Source of the DNA: Roseicyclus sediminis
GTDB taxonomy: Bacteria > Pseudomonadota > Alphaproteobacteria > Rhodobacterales > Rhodobacteraceae
Reading direction: 5' to 3'
Assembly (NCBI RefSeq): GCF_025515305.1
Contig: NZ_JAOPHT010000008.1
Coordinates: 1 to 64,000, forward strand
DNA length: 64,000 bases
Shown here: positions 37,012 to 46,825 of the stretch, one piece after another
Position numbering within the stretch: the first letter of the stretch is position 1
Layout of the letters: every line of letters starts with the position of its first letter
Notes under the pieces: model-generated
Databases searched by the model: none
What the model was told of the DNA's origin: nothing
What the model saw: only the letters and a program-made list of their open reading frames with translations
Translations under genes and position numbers: made by a program

Positions 37012-39153
37012 GTGCGGGCGTCGGCCATCCTCTCCGCGCTCGACGCGGTGCAGCAGGGCCAGCGCGGCGCGCTGATGCCCTGGTCGCCCGTTGCGCTCGG
37101 CCTGGGCGTCGCGCTGTACTTCGCGCTGCCGGTGGAACCCGGGCCGCTCGCCTACGCCGCCGCCGCCGCCGTCGCGGTGCTGGGCGCGGCGATGCTGTTC
37201 CTGCGGCGCGAGGCGCTCGGCCCCCTCGGCCTCTGCCTCGCGCTCGCGGCGGCGGGGCTGATACTGGCGGGCGCGCGTGCCCACCAGGTGGCGGGGCCCG
37301 TGCTCGACTTCCGCTACTACGGGCCTGTGGAAGGCAGGATCGTCGGGATCGACCGCTCCGCCTCGGACGCGCTGCGGCTGACGCTCGACGAGGTGCGGCT
37401 CGACGATGTCGCGCCCGACCGCACGCCGCGCCGGGTCCGTGTCGCCCTCCATGGAAGGCAGGACTGGCTCGACCCCGAACCGGGCGCGCGCGTGATGATG
37501 ACGGCGCATCTGTCGCCCCCTTCGGGGCCTGCCGAACCCGGCGGCTTCGACTTCCAGCGCCATTCCTGGTTCCTGTCGATCGGCGCCGTCGGCTACACGC
37601 GTTCGCCCGCGCTGCTGGCCGAGGCGCGCCCGCCCGGCGCCGCGGCGCTCTTCCATCTGCGCATGGACATGTCCGAGGGTATCCGCGCCCGCATCCCCGG
37701 CCAGCCGGGCGCCTTCGCCGCGGCGGTGCTGACGGGCGACCGCTCGGGGCTCGAGGCCGGCCCGGTCGAGGACATGCGCGACGCCAATATCGCGCACCTT
37801 CTCGCGATCTCTGGCCTGCACATGGGCCTGCTGACCGGCTTCGTCTATGGCGGCCTGCGGCTGATCCTCGCGCTCATTCCCGCGCTCGCGCTGCGCTACC
37901 CGATCCGCAAATGGGCGGCGGTGGGCGCGCTGGCGGCCGGCGCCTTCTACCTCGCGCTGTCCGGCGGAAACGTGGCGACCGAGCGGGCCTTCATCCAGGT
38001 CGCGGTCATGCTGGTCGCGGTGATGCTCGACCGCCGCGCGATCACGCTGCGGTCGGTCGCCATGGCGGCGCTGATCGTGCTCGCCCATCGGCCCGAGACG
38101 CTGTTCTCGCCCGGCTTCCAGATGTCGTTCGCCGCCACGGCCGCCCTTGTCGCGGTGTTCAACGCCTTTCGCGGGGCAGTCTGGCTGAAGTCCCGCGCCG
38201 GATGGCAGAAATGGGTGTTCGCTCTCGTGGTGTCCTCGGTCGTGGCGGGCCTCGCCACCGCGCCGTTCGCTGCGGCGCATTTCAACCGGATCGCGGTCTA
38301 TGGCCTCGCCGCGAACCTCATGACCGTCCCGGTTATGGGAAGTCTCATCATCCCCGCCGCGGTGGTGGCCGCCGTTCTCTGGCCGTTCGGCCTATCGGAG
38401 ATCGCGTTCGCGGTGATGGAGCCTGGGCTGATCTGGACGCTGGAGGTTGCCGCGCGGGTTTCCGACATGCCCGGCGCCGTCGACCATGTGCCGAGTCCGC
38501 CCACCCCCACCCTCGGCCTCGTGACCATCGGCGGCCTTGTCCTGATCCTCTGGCGGGGCAGGGCGCGGCTCGCCGGCTGCCTGCCCCTCGTGCTGGCCGC
38601 GCTGCTCTGGACGGGGGTGGAGCGTCCGACGCTCCTCGTGTCCGATACGGGCGGGCTCGCCGGGCTCATGACGCCGGAGGGCCGCACCCTGTCCCGACCG
38701 CGCGGCGATGGCTTCGTGGCCGGGGTGTGGCTCGAGAACGACGGCGATGGCGCCACGCAGGAGGCGGCCGCCGCGCGCCAGGGCTGGAGCACTGCGGGCG
38801 CCGGCGCATCGACCGAGATCGACGGCCTTCGCGTTTGGCATGGCGCGGGCCGCCGGGCGCTCGCCGAAGCGGCCATCGCCTGCGACACCCATGACCTCAT
38901 CATCCTGTCGGAGCCGATGGAAGAGGCGGTGCCGCCGCTCCGGGGACGCCAACCGGACCTCGCGCTCCTCGAGCGCAGCGCCGGAGGTGCGCACGCCGCG
39001 CCCGGGCGCGCGGCGGATTGCGTGGTGATCGATCCGACCCTGCTTGCCATAACCGGTGCGCTGGCGATCGCACCCGGGCAAGGACCGGGGGCATACACGA
39101 TCCGCACGGCCCGCGGCGCACAGGGCGCGCGGCTATGGACCTCGCTTCGGTGA
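37012..39153 (+). CDS. comEC: ComEC/Rec2-family DNA-uptake channel protein
   Basis: The 713-residue polytopic protein has an N-terminal DUF4131 region with an OB-like fold, then the Competence domain with the hallmark HLLAISGLHMGLLTG and many membrane helices. A C-terminal soluble part of about 200 residues lacks the HxHxDH nuclease motif found in some ComEC proteins. It would form the inner-membrane channel for single-stranded DNA uptake. It starts with GTG and ends 4 bases before the convergent lexA stop. Confidence 0.93.
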   Translation: MRASAILSALDAVQQGQRGALMPWSPVALGLGVALYFALPVEPGPLAYAAAAAVAVLGAAMLFLRREALGPLGLCLALAAAGLILAGARAHQVAGPVLDFRYYGPVEGRIVGIDRSASDALRLTLDEVRLDDVAPDRTPRRVRVALHGRQDWLDPEPGARVMMTAHLSPPSGPAEPGGFDFQRHSWFLSIGAVGYTRSPALLAEARPPGAAALFHLRMDMSEGIRARIPGQPGAFAAAVLTGDRSGLEAGPVEDMRDANIAHLLAISGLHMGLLTGFVYGGLRLILALIPALALRYPIRKWAAVGALAAGAFYLALSGGNVATERAFIQVAVMLVAVMLDRRAITLRSVAMAALIVLAHRPETLFSPGFQMSFAATAALVAVFNAFRGAVWLKSRAGWQKWVFALVVSSVVAGLATAPFAAAHFNRIAVYGLAANLMTVPVMGSLIIPAAVVAAVLWPFGLSEIAFAVMEPGLIWTLEVAARVSDMPGAVDHVPSPPTPTLGLVTIGGLVLILWRGRARLAGCLPLVLAALLWTGVERPTLLVSDTGGLAGLMTPEGRTLSRPRGDGFVAGVWLENDGDGATQEAAAARQGWSTAGAGASTEIDGLRVWHGAGRRALAEAAIACDTHDLIILSEPMEEAVPPLRGRQPDLALLERSAGGAHAAPGRAADCVVIDPTLLAITGALAIAPGQGPGAYTIRTARGAQGARLWTSLR

Positions 39154-39157
39154 GGTC

Positions 39158-39844
39158 TCAGTAGGTCCGGATCAGACCCACGAGCTTGCCCTGCACCGTC
39201 ACCTGGTCCTCGCGCAGCACGCGCGTCTCATAGGCGGGGTTGGCGGCCTCCAGCGCGATCATGCCGCCCTTCCGGCGATAGCGCTTCAGCGTCGCTTCCT
39301 GGCCCTCGACCAGCGCCACGACGATATCGCCGTTGTCGGCGGTCCGGCCTTCCTCGATCACGACGATATCGCCGTCGTTGATCCCGGCCTCGATCATCGA
39401 ATCGCCCCGGACCTCGAGCGCGTAATGGCTGCGCCCGGAACTCAGCATCTGCTGCGGCACCGCCACGTGGGAGGAGATCTCGCTGATCGCCTCGATCGGC
39501 GTGCCGGCTGCGATCCGGCCCATCACGGGCAGCTCCATCGCCGAGGCCGCGCTGACGGGCATCGCGCCGCGGGGCGGGTCGACGCGATCGCCCTCGATCA
39601 CGCGGGGTGCGAAACCGCCGCTTTCCATCGCCTCGGGCATCTTCACGATCTCGATGGCGCGGGCGCGGTGCGCGAGGCGGCGGATGAAGCCGCGCTCCTC
39701 CAGCGCCGTGATCAGCCGGTGGATCCCGGACTTCGAGCGCAGGTCCAGTGCCTCCTTCATCTCGTCGAAGGAGGGTGGCACGCCGTCGCGCTGCACCCGC
39801 TTGTGGATGAACTCCAGAAGATCCCGCTGTTTCCGCGTCAGCAT
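39158..39844 (-). CDS. lexA: LexA repressor, SOS response regulator
   Basis: The 228-residue protein has an N-terminal winged HTH ([18 protein letters not shown], then [20 protein letters not shown]) and a C-terminal self-cleavage domain. The cleavage bond is Ala113-Gly114 ([10 protein letters not shown]), and the Ser/Lys dyad is Ser149 (RGDSMIEAG) and Lys187 (EATLKRY). RecA-stimulated autocleavage releases the SOS genes. Its own promoter carries three GTTC half-sites (39899-39924), so it is autoregulated. Confidence 0.97.
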   Translation of the reverse strand: MLTRKQRDLLEFIHKRVQRDGVPPSFDEMKEALDLRSKSGIHRLITALEERGFIRRLAHRARAIEIVKMPEAMESGGFAPRVIEGDRVDPPRGAMPVSAASAMELPVMGRIAAGTPIEAISEISSHVAVPQQMLSSGRSHYALEVRGDSMIEAGINDGDIVVIEEGRTADNGDIVVALVEGQEATLKRYRRKGGMIALEAANPAYETRVLREDQVTVQGKLVGLIRTY

Positions 39845-39898
39845 TCCGTTCTCCTCCTGCGGTGGGTCCTGTGGAAAACCCGGCGCCGCTCATGAACC

Positions 39899-39924
39899 GT
39901 TCGCGTTACGTTCTACACCTGTTC
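39899..39924. promoter_or_regulatory. LexA (SOS) operator with three evenly spaced half-sites
   Basis: GTTC at 39899-39902, 39910-39913 and 39921-39924 are each separated by exactly seven bases. This makes two overlapping copies of the alphaproteobacterial box GTTC-N7-GTTC. On the minus strand a consensus -35 TTGACA (39934-39939) and a TAGAAC -10-like hexamer (39910-39915, spacing 18) are overlapped by the boxes, so bound LexA would cover its own promoter. Confidence 0.85.
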
Positions 39925-39952
39925 CGCAACTTCTGTCAACGAATCAGGTGCG

Positions 39953-41152
39953 TCATTCCGCGATGGGGCCCAGTGGGAGGTATTCGACGATCTCGCCCGC
40001 GCGCCGCGCACCGTCGCCGATGGGACGCACGAGAAGCCCGTTGGCCCGGCTCAGGATCGACAGGAGCGAACTGTCCTGCCGGTCGAACGGCACGATCTCG
40101 GGGATCTCGCCGGTGGGGAAGACCTCGGCGCGCATGTAGTGTTCGCGCGGCCCGTTCGGTCCGAGATCCGCGCCGAGCCGCGCGCGCCGCCGCCGCCGCT
40201 CGCCTGCCCTGAGCCCCAGGAATGCACGCAGCATCGGCACGAGGAAGAGATGCCCGCAGACAAGCGCCGAGACGGGGTTCCCCGGCAGCCCGAGCATCGC
40301 CGCCCCGCCGAGACGTCCCGCCATCAGCGGCTTTCCCGGCCGCATGGCGATCTTGTAGAACGCGCGCTCCATCCCCATCCCGCCCGCGACCTCGCCAACG
40401 AGGTCATGGTCGCCCACCGAAGCGCCGCCCACCGTCACAATCAGGTCCGCGTCCGAGGCGAGCGCGAAGACCGCCGCCAGGCTCTCGCGGTCGTCCCGTG
40501 CAATCGGCAGAAGCCGCGCCTCGCCACCCTCCGCCTCCACCAGCGCCTTGAGACCATAGGTGTTCGAGGCGACGATCTGGTCGTCCCGCGGGGCCTCGCC
40601 GGGCAGGACCAGCTCGTCACCCGTGGCGATCAGCGCGACGACCGGCTTTCGCGTCACGGTCAGGACGGGCGCATTCATCGCCGCGGCGAGCGAGAGATCG
40701 GCGGGCGTCAGCCGCCGAGGCGCCTCGAGGCGCGCACCCTTGCGGAAATCGGCGCCCGCCGGGCGCACATGCGGCCCTTCGTCGAGCGCGGCGCCGATCA
40801 CCATCGTCTCGCCGTCCCGCGTCACGTCTTCCTGGATCACGACCCGGTCCGCACCCTCGGGCAGGGGCGCGCCGGTGAAGATCCTGAGCGCCTCGCCCGG
40901 ACCGATCTCTCCGTCCCACGCCCGACCTGCCGGCGCCTCGCCCACCACCCGAAGCCGCGCGCCCGGCACCGCATCCGTGCCGCGCACCGCGTAGCCGTCC
41001 ATGGCCGAGGCCGCGAAGGGCGGCTGGTCGCGTGTCGCGAAAACCGGCCCGGCCAGCACGCGCCCGGCGGCCTCCGACAGCGGCACGCGCTCGTCCGGCA
41101 GGACCCTCGTCAGCGCGAGACAGGCCGCGAGCGCCTCCTCGACCGTGATCAC
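39953..41152 (-). CDS. moeA: molybdopterin molybdotransferase MoeA
   Basis: The 399-residue protein inserts molybdate into adenylylated molybdopterin. Visible signatures are FAASAMDGYAVRG, the LIATGDELVLPGE segment, the core TVGGASVGDHDLVGE and LPGNPVSALVCGHLF. The start is GTG at 41152, overlapping the stop of a 44-codon frame by 4 bases. It lies in the trpGDC-moaC-moeA leftward cluster, upstream of lexA. Confidence 0.95.
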   Translation of the reverse strand: MITVEEALAACLALTRVLPDERVPLSEAAGRVLAGPVFATRDQPPFAASAMDGYAVRGTDAVPGARLRVVGEAPAGRAWDGEIGPGEALRIFTGAPLPEGADRVVIQEDVTRDGETMVIGAALDEGPHVRPAGADFRKGARLEAPRRLTPADLSLAAAMNAPVLTVTRKPVVALIATGDELVLPGEAPRDDQIVASNTYGLKALVEAEGGEARLLPIARDDRESLAAVFALASDADLIVTVGGASVGDHDLVGEVAGGMGMERAFYKIAMRPGKPLMAGRLGGAAMLGLPGNPVSALVCGHLFLVPMLRAFLGLRAGERRRRRARLGADLGPNGPREHYMRAEVFPTGEIPEIVPFDRQDSSLLSILSRANGLLVRPIGDGARRAGEIVEYLPLGPIAE

Positions 41153-41283
41153 GCCCGCCCCCCTTCATCTTTCTTCAAATACGCAACCGCGCAGGCCCTG
41201 CGCGCGGCGTGGCCGACGGCTCCCGCAGGGGGCCCGAGGTCGCGCCGGCAAGGGTCGGGGCCGAAGGCCGCGAAAACCCTCAT
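41149..41283 (-). CDS. possible 44-residue coupled small ORF between moaC and moeA
   Basis: An ATG overlaps the moaC stop (ATGA, 41280-41283) and the frame's TGA overlaps the moeA GTG start (GTGA, 41149-41152), so the frame exactly bridges the two genes. The product is Ala/Arg-rich (it starts [12 protein letters not shown] and ends [10 protein letters not shown]) with no known domain. Its 3' part coincides with a 26-base motif repeated at 52316-52341. The frame may therefore be a by-product of that motif, serving for ribosome hand-over rather than as a protein. Confidence 0.3.
   Translation of the reverse strand: MRVFAAFGPDPCRRDLGPPAGAVGHAARRACAVAYLKKDEGGRA
41161..41186 (-). repeat. copy 1 of a 26-base dispersed motif
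   Basis: Read on the minus strand: TTGCGTATTT, four variable bases (GAAG), then AAAGATGAAGGG. The second copy, at 52316-52341 on the plus strand, differs at 3 of 26 positions, all in the middle. Both copies lie at gene junctions. I recall similar TATTTG-AAAGATGAAG phrases in intergenic regions of related genomes. Confidence 0.6.
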
Positions 41284-41762
41284 CGCGCCGCCTCGTAGCG
41301 TCCGGACTTGCCGCCCTCCTTGAGCACAAGCCGCACGCCGCCGATCTCCATGCCCTTCTCGGCGGCCTTCAGCATGTCGTAGACCGTCAGCGCCGCGACC
41401 GAGACGGCGGTCAGCGCCTCCATCTCCACCCCGGTCTGGCCGTTCGTCTTCACGGTCGCCGTGATCCTGACGCCGGGCAGGTCGGGATCCGGCACCAGCT
41501 CCACCGCGACCTTGGTCACCGGCAATGGATGGCAGAGCGGCACGAGGTCGGCGGTCCGCTTCGCCCCCATGATCCCGGCCAGCCGCGCGACGCCCAGGAC
41601 GTCGCCCTTCGCCGCCGTCCCGGCCTCCACCAGCGCGAGCGTCCCGGCACTCATCCGCACATGTCCCTCCGCCACGGCAAGCCGCGCGGTCGCAGCCTTT
41701 TCCGAGACGTCGACCATGTGCGCCCGACCGCCCTCGTCGAAATGGGTCAGCTTGCCGCTCAT
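41280..41762 (-). CDS. moaC: cyclic pyranopterin monophosphate synthase MoaC
   Basis: The 160-residue protein has the MoaC signatures [27 protein letters not shown] and [20 protein letters not shown]. The second carries the active-site histidine region and the third the conserved Lys and Glu. It forms cPMP in molybdenum cofactor synthesis. It overlaps trpC by 4 bases on its upstream side and moeA lies downstream. Confidence 0.96.
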   Translation of the reverse strand: MSGKLTHFDEGGRAHMVDVSEKAATARLAVAEGHVRMSAGTLALVEAGTAAKGDVLGVARLAGIMGAKRTADLVPLCHPLPVTKVAVELVPDPDLPGVRITATVKTNGQTGVEMEALTAVSVAALTVYDMLKAAEKGMEIGGVRLVLKEGGKSGRYEAAR

Positions 41763-42562
41763 GCCGCCGGCACCGGATCGGCGAGGATCGCGCGGGTCGC
41801 AGCCGCCACGTCCGCCTGCCGCATCAGGCTTTCGCCGATGAGGAAGGACCGCGCGCCATGGGCGGCCATCTCGGCGAGATCGGCGGGCGTGAACAGGCCG
41901 GATTCCGAGATCAGCATGCGGTCGGAAGGCGCCCGCGCGGCCAGCCGCTTCGTCGTCTCCAGCGTCGTCTCGAACGTGTTGAGGTCGCGGTTGTTGATGC
42001 CCAGAAGCGGGCTTTTCAGCTTCAGCGCCCGGTCGAGCTCGGCACCGTCATGCACTTCGATCAGCGCGTCCATGCCCCAGTGCAGCGCGGCGTCCTCCAG
42101 TTCCGCCGCCAGCCCGTCATCGACGCTGGCGAGGATGATGAGGATGCAGTCCGCCCCCCAGGCGCGCGCCTCGGCCACCTGGTAGGTATCGTAGAGGAAG
42201 TCCTTGCGCAGGACCGGCAGCGACACCGCCGCCCGCGCCCGGCGCAGGTAGGCCGGCGCGCCCTGGAAGGATGGCGTGTCGGTCAGGACGGAAAGACAGG
42301 TGGCCCCGCCCTCCGCATAGGCCTGCGCCAGCAGCGGCGGGTCGAAATCCGCGCGGATCAGGCCCTTGGAGGGGCTCGCCTTCTTGATCTCGGCGATCAG
42401 GCCGTAGCCCGTCGCCTCCGCCGCCTTCAGGGCGGCGCCGAAGGGGCGGACGCGGGGCGCGTCGCGCGCCTCGGCCTCGATGACGGACAGCGGGCGCTCG
42501 GCCTTGGCGGCGGCGATCTCCTCGAGCTTGTAGGCCCGGATACGGTCGAGAATGGTACTCAT
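41759..42562 (-). CDS. trpC: indole-3-glycerol-phosphate synthase
   Basis: The 267-residue TIM-barrel enzyme has [15 protein letters not shown] with the catalytic lysines, [33 protein letters not shown] and [11 protein letters not shown], all diagnostic of TrpC. It converts CdRP to indole-3-glycerol phosphate in tryptophan synthesis. The ATG at 42562 matches the family N-terminus ([16 protein letters not shown]). Upstream sequence in the same frame is not part of the enzyme. Confidence 0.97.
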   Translation of the reverse strand: MSTILDRIRAYKLEEIAAAKAERPLSVIEAEARDAPRVRPFGAALKAAEATGYGLIAEIKKASPSKGLIRADFDPPLLAQAYAEGGATCLSVLTDTPSFQGAPAYLRRARAAVSLPVLRKDFLYDTYQVAEARAWGADCILIILASVDDGLAAELEDAALHWGMDALIEVHDGAELDRALKLKSPLLGINNRDLNTFETTLETTKRLAARAPSDRMLISESGLFTPADLAEMAAHGARSFLIGESLMRQADVAAATRAILADPVPAA

Positions 42563-42997
42563 GGCCCCGTGGTTTACGGATGCCGCGGCCCCATGTCCAT
42601 CGGCCTCGCGTCGACGATCGCGCGGCGCGCGGCGCCGGCGTCTTCGCCTGCTGCCAGTGGACCTCGGCCCCGTCGACCTGACGGAGCCAGGGGTGGAGAT
42701 GCGCGGCGAGGCGCGGGTCGAAAGGGCTTTCGCCGCTTTCGGGCCGATCGGCGGGCAGACCCGATCAAAATGCGCATGTTCCTCGCGCGACAGGTCTTGC
42801 GCGCGCCCGGTCACGCCTTTCCCGGGGGTGTCGATGGACAGCAACCGGACATCGACGGAACCGCCTTCGAGCCTGTCGTGGAAGCGTCTTTTGCGGATGG
42901 AATCGAGCGTCGGCCCGTCAGGCTCCCGGAAATCGCGGTCGCCGGTGTCCCGTCTCCGCGCCTCGGGATGACAGTCTCCGGACCGTTCCGCCCGGCC
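42563..42997 (-). other. trpD-trpC spacer with a degenerate minus-strand frame
   Basis: This 435-base gap separates genes that are otherwise tightly packed. On the minus strand one frame reads [20 protein letters not shown], then [16 protein letters not shown]. After about 42770 a different frame continues as [20 protein letters not shown]. The VRLLSIDTP phrase faintly recalls the thermonuclease (SNase) motif. A frameshifted relic gene is possible, but I cannot name it with confidence and no start is convincing. Confidence 0.35.
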
Positions 42998-44014
42998 TCA
43001 GCCGCCGCTCGTGATCCGCGCCAGCGTCTCGACCGCGCGTTTCGCGAGCCCTGAATCGATGCTCTCGGCCGCGACCTCGACCCCGTCGCGCAACTCCGCG
43101 ACCTTGCCCGCCACCACCAGCGCCGCCGCCGCGTTCAGGAGGACCGCGTCGCGGTAGGCGCCCGGCGCGCCCTCGAGCAGCGCGCGGAGCGCATCGGCGT
43201 TCTCCTGCGGGGTGCCGCCGAGGATGTCGCGGAAGGGATGAACCGGCAGGCCCGCATCCTCTGGGTGCACGACGCGGCCGCGCACGCGCCCGTCCTTCAG
43301 TTCCGCCACCTGCGTCGGCCCCGAGATCGAGACCTCGTCGGTCCCATCCTCTCCATGGACCAGCCAGGCGGCCTCGGACCCCAGCTCCTGCAGGGTCTCG
43401 GCCATCGGGAAGATCAGGTCGATCGCGAAGGCGCCTGTCAGCTGCCGTTTGACCCCCGCCGGGTTCGTCAGCGGGCCGAGGATGTTGAAGATCGTCTTGG
43501 AGCCGAGCTCGGCCCGAACGGGCATCACGTGCTTCATCGCCGGATGGTGCATCGGCGCCATCATGAAGCCGATCCCGGCCTCGGCGATCCCGCGTTCCAC
43601 CACCTCGGGGCCCACCATCACGTCGATCCCGAGTGCGGTCAGCGCATCGGCCGCGCCCGACTTCGACGAGAGGTTGCGGTTGCCGTGCTTGGCGACCGGC
43701 ACGCCCGCGCCCGCCACGACGAAGGCCGTGGCCGTGGAGATGTTGAGCGTCCCCTTGCCGTCGCCCCCGGTGCCGACGATGTCGATGGCGTCCTCGGGCG
43801 CTGTCACCTTGACGCATTTCTCGCGCATCACCTTGGCGGCGGCGGCGTATTCCGCGACCGACTCGCCGCGCGCGCGCATCGCCATCAGGAAACCGCCCAT
43901 CTGTGCCGGCGTGGCGGTGCCCTCGAACAGTTCCTCGAAGGCGGCCTCGGCCTGCGACCGGCTGAGCGGCCCCTCGGAGGCCGCGTAGATCAGGGGCTTC
44001 ATCGTGTCGCTCAT
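42998..44014 (-). CDS. trpD: anthranilate phosphoribosyltransferase
   Basis: The 338-residue protein shows the PRPP and anthranilate site motifs [33 protein letters not shown] and [12 protein letters not shown]. It adds phosphoribose to anthranilate in the second step of tryptophan synthesis. It overlaps the trpG stop by 4 bases (ATGA), showing a trpG-trpD unit. Confidence 0.97.
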   Translation of the reverse strand: MSDTMKPLIYAASEGPLSRSQAEAAFEELFEGTATPAQMGGFLMAMRARGESVAEYAAAAKVMREKCVKVTAPEDAIDIVGTGGDGKGTLNISTATAFVVAGAGVPVAKHGNRNLSSKSGAADALTALGIDVMVGPEVVERGIAEAGIGFMMAPMHHPAMKHVMPVRAELGSKTIFNILGPLTNPAGVKRQLTGAFAIDLIFPMAETLQELGSEAAWLVHGEDGTDEVSISGPTQVAELKDGRVRGRVVHPEDAGLPVHPFRDILGGTPQENADALRALLEGAPGAYRDAVLLNAAAALVVAGKVAELRDGVEVAAESIDSGLAKRAVETLARITSGG

Positions 44015-44598
44015 GCCGCTGCGCCCTCCAGCGCGTCTGTCAGGAAATTCTTGAGAAGCGCGTGGCCATGTTCGGACCGGATGCTCTCGGGGTGAAACTG
44101 CACGCCCTCGATGGGCAGCCTCCGGTGCCGGAGACCCATGATGGTGCCGTCATCCAGCTCGGCGGTGATCTCCAGGTCCTCGGGCAGGCTCGCACGCTCC
44201 ACGACGAGGCTGTGATAGCGCGTCGCCATCAGCGGCGAGGGGAGGCCCGCGAAGACGCCGCGCCCCTCGTGGCGGATGGACCCGAGCTTGCCGTGAACGA
44301 TCTCGCTGTGGCGGACGACCTTGCCGCCGAAGGCCTCTCCGATCGCCTGATGGCCGAGACAGACCCCGAAGAGCGGAAGGCCGGCGCCCGCGGCGGCCCG
44401 GATCAGCGGGACGCAGATGCCTGCCTGCGCGGGGTCGCAGGGACCCGGCGAGACGACGATCGCCTCGGGGCGCATCGCCAGCGCCTCCTGCACGGTCAGG
44501 GCGTCGTTCCGCACCACGCGAACCTCCGCGCCGAGCTCGCCCAGGTAATGCACGAGGTTCCAGGTGAAGCTGTCGTAGTTGTCGATCAGCAGCAGCAT
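44011..44598 (-). CDS. trpG: anthranilate synthase glutamine amidotransferase component
   Basis: The 195-residue class I glutamine amidotransferase has the nucleophile Cys80 ([17 protein letters not shown]) and the His168/Glu170 pair (GVQFHPES), plus the N-terminal [19 protein letters not shown]. It supplies ammonia to TrpE, which is encoded separately at 46826-48337. It heads the trpGDC-moaC-moeA cluster. The 205-base gap to the divergent gene at 44804 should hold its promoter; I see no leader peptide there. Confidence 0.96.
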   Translation of the reverse strand: MLLLIDNYDSFTWNLVHYLGELGAEVRVVRNDALTVQEALAMRPEAIVVSPGPCDPAQAGICVPLIRAAAGAGLPLFGVCLGHQAIGEAFGGKVVRHSEIVHGKLGSIRHEGRGVFAGLPSPLMATRYHSLVVERASLPEDLEITAELDDGTIMGLRHRRLPIEGVQFHPESIRSEHGHALLKNFLTDALEGAAA

Positions 44599-44803
44599 TC
44601 CGCGCGCCTCGCAAAAGGGGGTGAAGGCGCCGCGCGCCCGGGCTATACATGTTTCAAAGCCGCGCCCCGGGGTCAAGCAGGACACCCGGGCGAACGAACG
44701 GCGACGGATTGGGCCGGGCGCCGCGCGACAGATGACGCGCGGCCCTGCGAGAGCGGTGGACACCCGGCGGGGCAGGCCGGGCGCGAGAGAAAGGTGGGCA
44801 GCG

Positions 44804-46705
44804 ATGGGCGGTGGTGTCATCCTTGGCATGGTCTGGGGACTGGTCGTGTCCGTTGTCGTGCTGGCGGCGGTCTCGCTGAGCACGCCGCTTCCGCCGCGGC
44901 CCGGCGCGCCTGCGGCCAGCGGCGGCGCGATCACCGCGACGCCCGAAGCCTCCATGCCTGAGCCACCCGCCGAAGAGGCCGCCGAAGAGGCCGCCGCCGA
45001 GGCCGCCCACGCGCCGGCAGATCCGGCGCCCGCAGCCGAAACGGCCCCTGACGCGACCCCGGAAGCCGATACGCCGCCGCCCCCGGCGGCGCCCGAGCCC
45101 GACGCGACCGGGGAGACCGGTTCCCCGACGGCGCCCGCCACGGCCCCGGCGACCGGCGCGCCGGCCGATACGATCCCGCTTCCGGCCGGGTCCGAGTTCA
45201 ACCGGCCCCCGCCCGAGGAAGACGCCGTCCTGCCCGGAACCGACGCCGCGCCCGGCGGCAGGTCGCCCGACGCCCCGCCATTGCCGGACCAGACTTCGGC
45301 GGGCGGGATCGATACCGCGTCCGCGCCGCTGCCCGATGTCGTGTCGGCCGCCGCGGCACCACCCGTGCCGGAGGCGACGCAAGCCGGCCCCGGCGCGGTG
45401 GCCATGGCCGCAGCGGGCGGCGATGCGGCACAGGCGCCCCCGGTGGTGCGTCCCGCCCGCCTGCCCGTACCCGTCCCGGACGCAGCCGCCGAGGCCGATG
45501 CCGAGGCCCCCGCCGCCGCGCCGGCCGATCCGCTTCCGGCACCTGAAGCGGTGGCGGAAACCGCCCCGGATCCCGTGCCAACCGCGCCGGAGCCTGCCGC
45601 AGGCGCCGCGCCGCCCGAGACCGGAACCGCCGCCGCGCCAGAGCCTCCCGCGCCAGCCACCGCCATTGCCGACGCCACGCCACCGCCCGTCGCGGCCGAC
45701 ATGCCGAACGTTGTGCGCCTCGTTCCACCGAGCGAAAGCGCGCCGCTCGGCCTCGCGCCCGTCGATGACCTGACGACCCCGGCTGTCGCCCCCGAACAGG
45801 CCCCCGCCGCGACACCGACCCGTCCCCGCGTCATCCGTCCCGGAGCAGGAACGGCCGTGGGCCAGGGCGATGGCGCCGGTCCGGGCCGGACACTCCCCCA
45901 GGTGGTGACGCCGGGCCGAAGCACCATGCTGCCCGACCTCGAGGATCCCTCCGCCGAGACTGGCAATGCAGCCGATGAGGCCGAGGCGGATCCCGCCGGC
46001 CCCCCTGCGGACGGCGATCTCCCCGCGCTCGTCGCCTATGCCGCAGTCTTCGACGAGACCGAGACACGGCCGCTGATCGGCATCGTCCTGATCGACGAGC
46101 CCGACGCGCGCCTCGATATCTCGACGCTGACCGGCTTTCCCTTCCCGGTCGCCTTCGCCGTCGATCCCATGCGCCCCGATGCGGCCGAGCGGGCGGCGAC
46201 GTTCCGCGCCGCGGGCTTCGAGGTTCTGATGCTCGGCAGCGCGATCCCGGTGGGCGCGACGGCCTCCGATACCGAGGTGGCGCTTGCCGCCGCGCGCGCC
46301 CGCGTGCCCGAGGCGGTCGCGCTGATGGACACGCCCGACAGCCGCATCCAGTCCGACCGCGCGGTGCTCGAGGCAGCCGTCGGAGCGATCTCCGAACTGG
46401 GCCAGGGCCTCGTGGCCTTTCCGCGCGGCCTCAACACCGCCGAGCAGATGGCGGCCCGGGCCGATGTTCCTGCGGTCACGGTCTTCCGGCTTCTCGACGA
46501 CGAGGGACAGCGCGCGACCCTCATCACGCGGTTTCTCGGACGCGCCGAGTTCGCCGCGGTGCAGGAGGGCGGGGTGATCGTCGCGGGACGCACACGGCCC
46601 GACACGGTGACCGCGCTCTTTTCCTGGGCGCTCGGCAACCGCAACGAGGGCGTGGCGATCGCGCCGGTTTCCGCCGTGCTCCGGCGGCTCGCCGAAGACG
46701 GCTGA
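44804..46705 (+). CDS. divergent polysaccharide deacetylase family protein (DUF610/YibQ) with long Ala/Pro-rich linker
   Basis: The 633-residue protein begins with a membrane anchor ([20 protein letters not shown], residues 4-23). About 400 residues of Ala-, Pro-, Glu- and Asp-rich low-complexity sequence follow. The C-terminal ~220-residue domain of the divergent polysaccharide deacetylase kind ([15 protein letters not shown] ... [12 protein letters not shown]) comes last. The domain should sit in the periplasm on a long spacer through the envelope. I associate genes of this type with this trp region in roseobacters. A peptidoglycan or polysaccharide role is only inferred. Confidence 0.82.
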   Translation: MGGGVILGMVWGLVVSVVVLAAVSLSTPLPPRPGAPAASGGAITATPEASMPEPPAEEAAEEAAAEAAHAPADPAPAAETAPDATPEADTPPPPAAPEPDATGETGSPTAPATAPATGAPADTIPLPAGSEFNRPPPEEDAVLPGTDAAPGGRSPDAPPLPDQTSAGGIDTASAPLPDVVSAAAAPPVPEATQAGPGAVAMAAAGGDAAQAPPVVRPARLPVPVPDAAAEADAEAPAAAPADPLPAPEAVAETAPDPVPTAPEPAAGAAPPETGTAAAPEPPAPATAIADATPPPVAADMPNVVRLVPPSESAPLGLAPVDDLTTPAVAPEQAPAATPTRPRVIRPGAGTAVGQGDGAGPGRTLPQVVTPGRSTMLPDLEDPSAETGNAADEAEADPAGPPADGDLPALVAYAAVFDETETRPLIGIVLIDEPDARLDISTLTGFPFPVAFAVDPMRPDAAERAATFRAAGFEVLMLGSAIPVGATASDTEVALAAARARVPEAVALMDTPDSRIQSDRAVLEAAVGAISELGQGLVAFPRGLNTAEQMAARADVPAVTVFRLLDDEGQRATLITRFLGRAEFAAVQEGGVIVAGRTRPDTVTALFSWALGNRNEGVAIAPVSAVLRRLAEDG

Positions 46706-46711
46706 CGCGGC

Positions 46712-46815
46712 CGATCCTTGCAAGGATCGCAGGCAGGCTTTTGCAAAAGCCTGCCGCCCGCCGGGGCGGGCAAGACCCTTTCAAGGGTCTATCGGGGCTT
46801 TTTGCAAAAAGCCCC
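46712..46815. repeat. array of five perfect palindromes in a convergent intergenic gap
   Basis: Five dyads follow each other: CGATCCTTG plus its complement (46712-46729); GGCAGGCTTTTG plus its complement (46732-46755); CCCGCC-GG-GGCGGG (46757-46770); AGACCCTT-TC-AAGGGTCT (46773-46790); and GGGGCTTTTTG plus its complement (46794-46815). The gap lies between two convergent stops (46705 and 46826). Some of them can act as bidirectional terminators, since the arms contain T/A runs, but five in a row is more than termination needs. Confidence 0.85.
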
Positions 46816-46825
46816 TGCCGGCGCG

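Noticed and set aside
44579-44803. Longer N-terminus of the deacetylase-like protein
   Set aside because: The upstream frame runs antisense into trpG; the membrane anchor begins right after the ATG at 44804.
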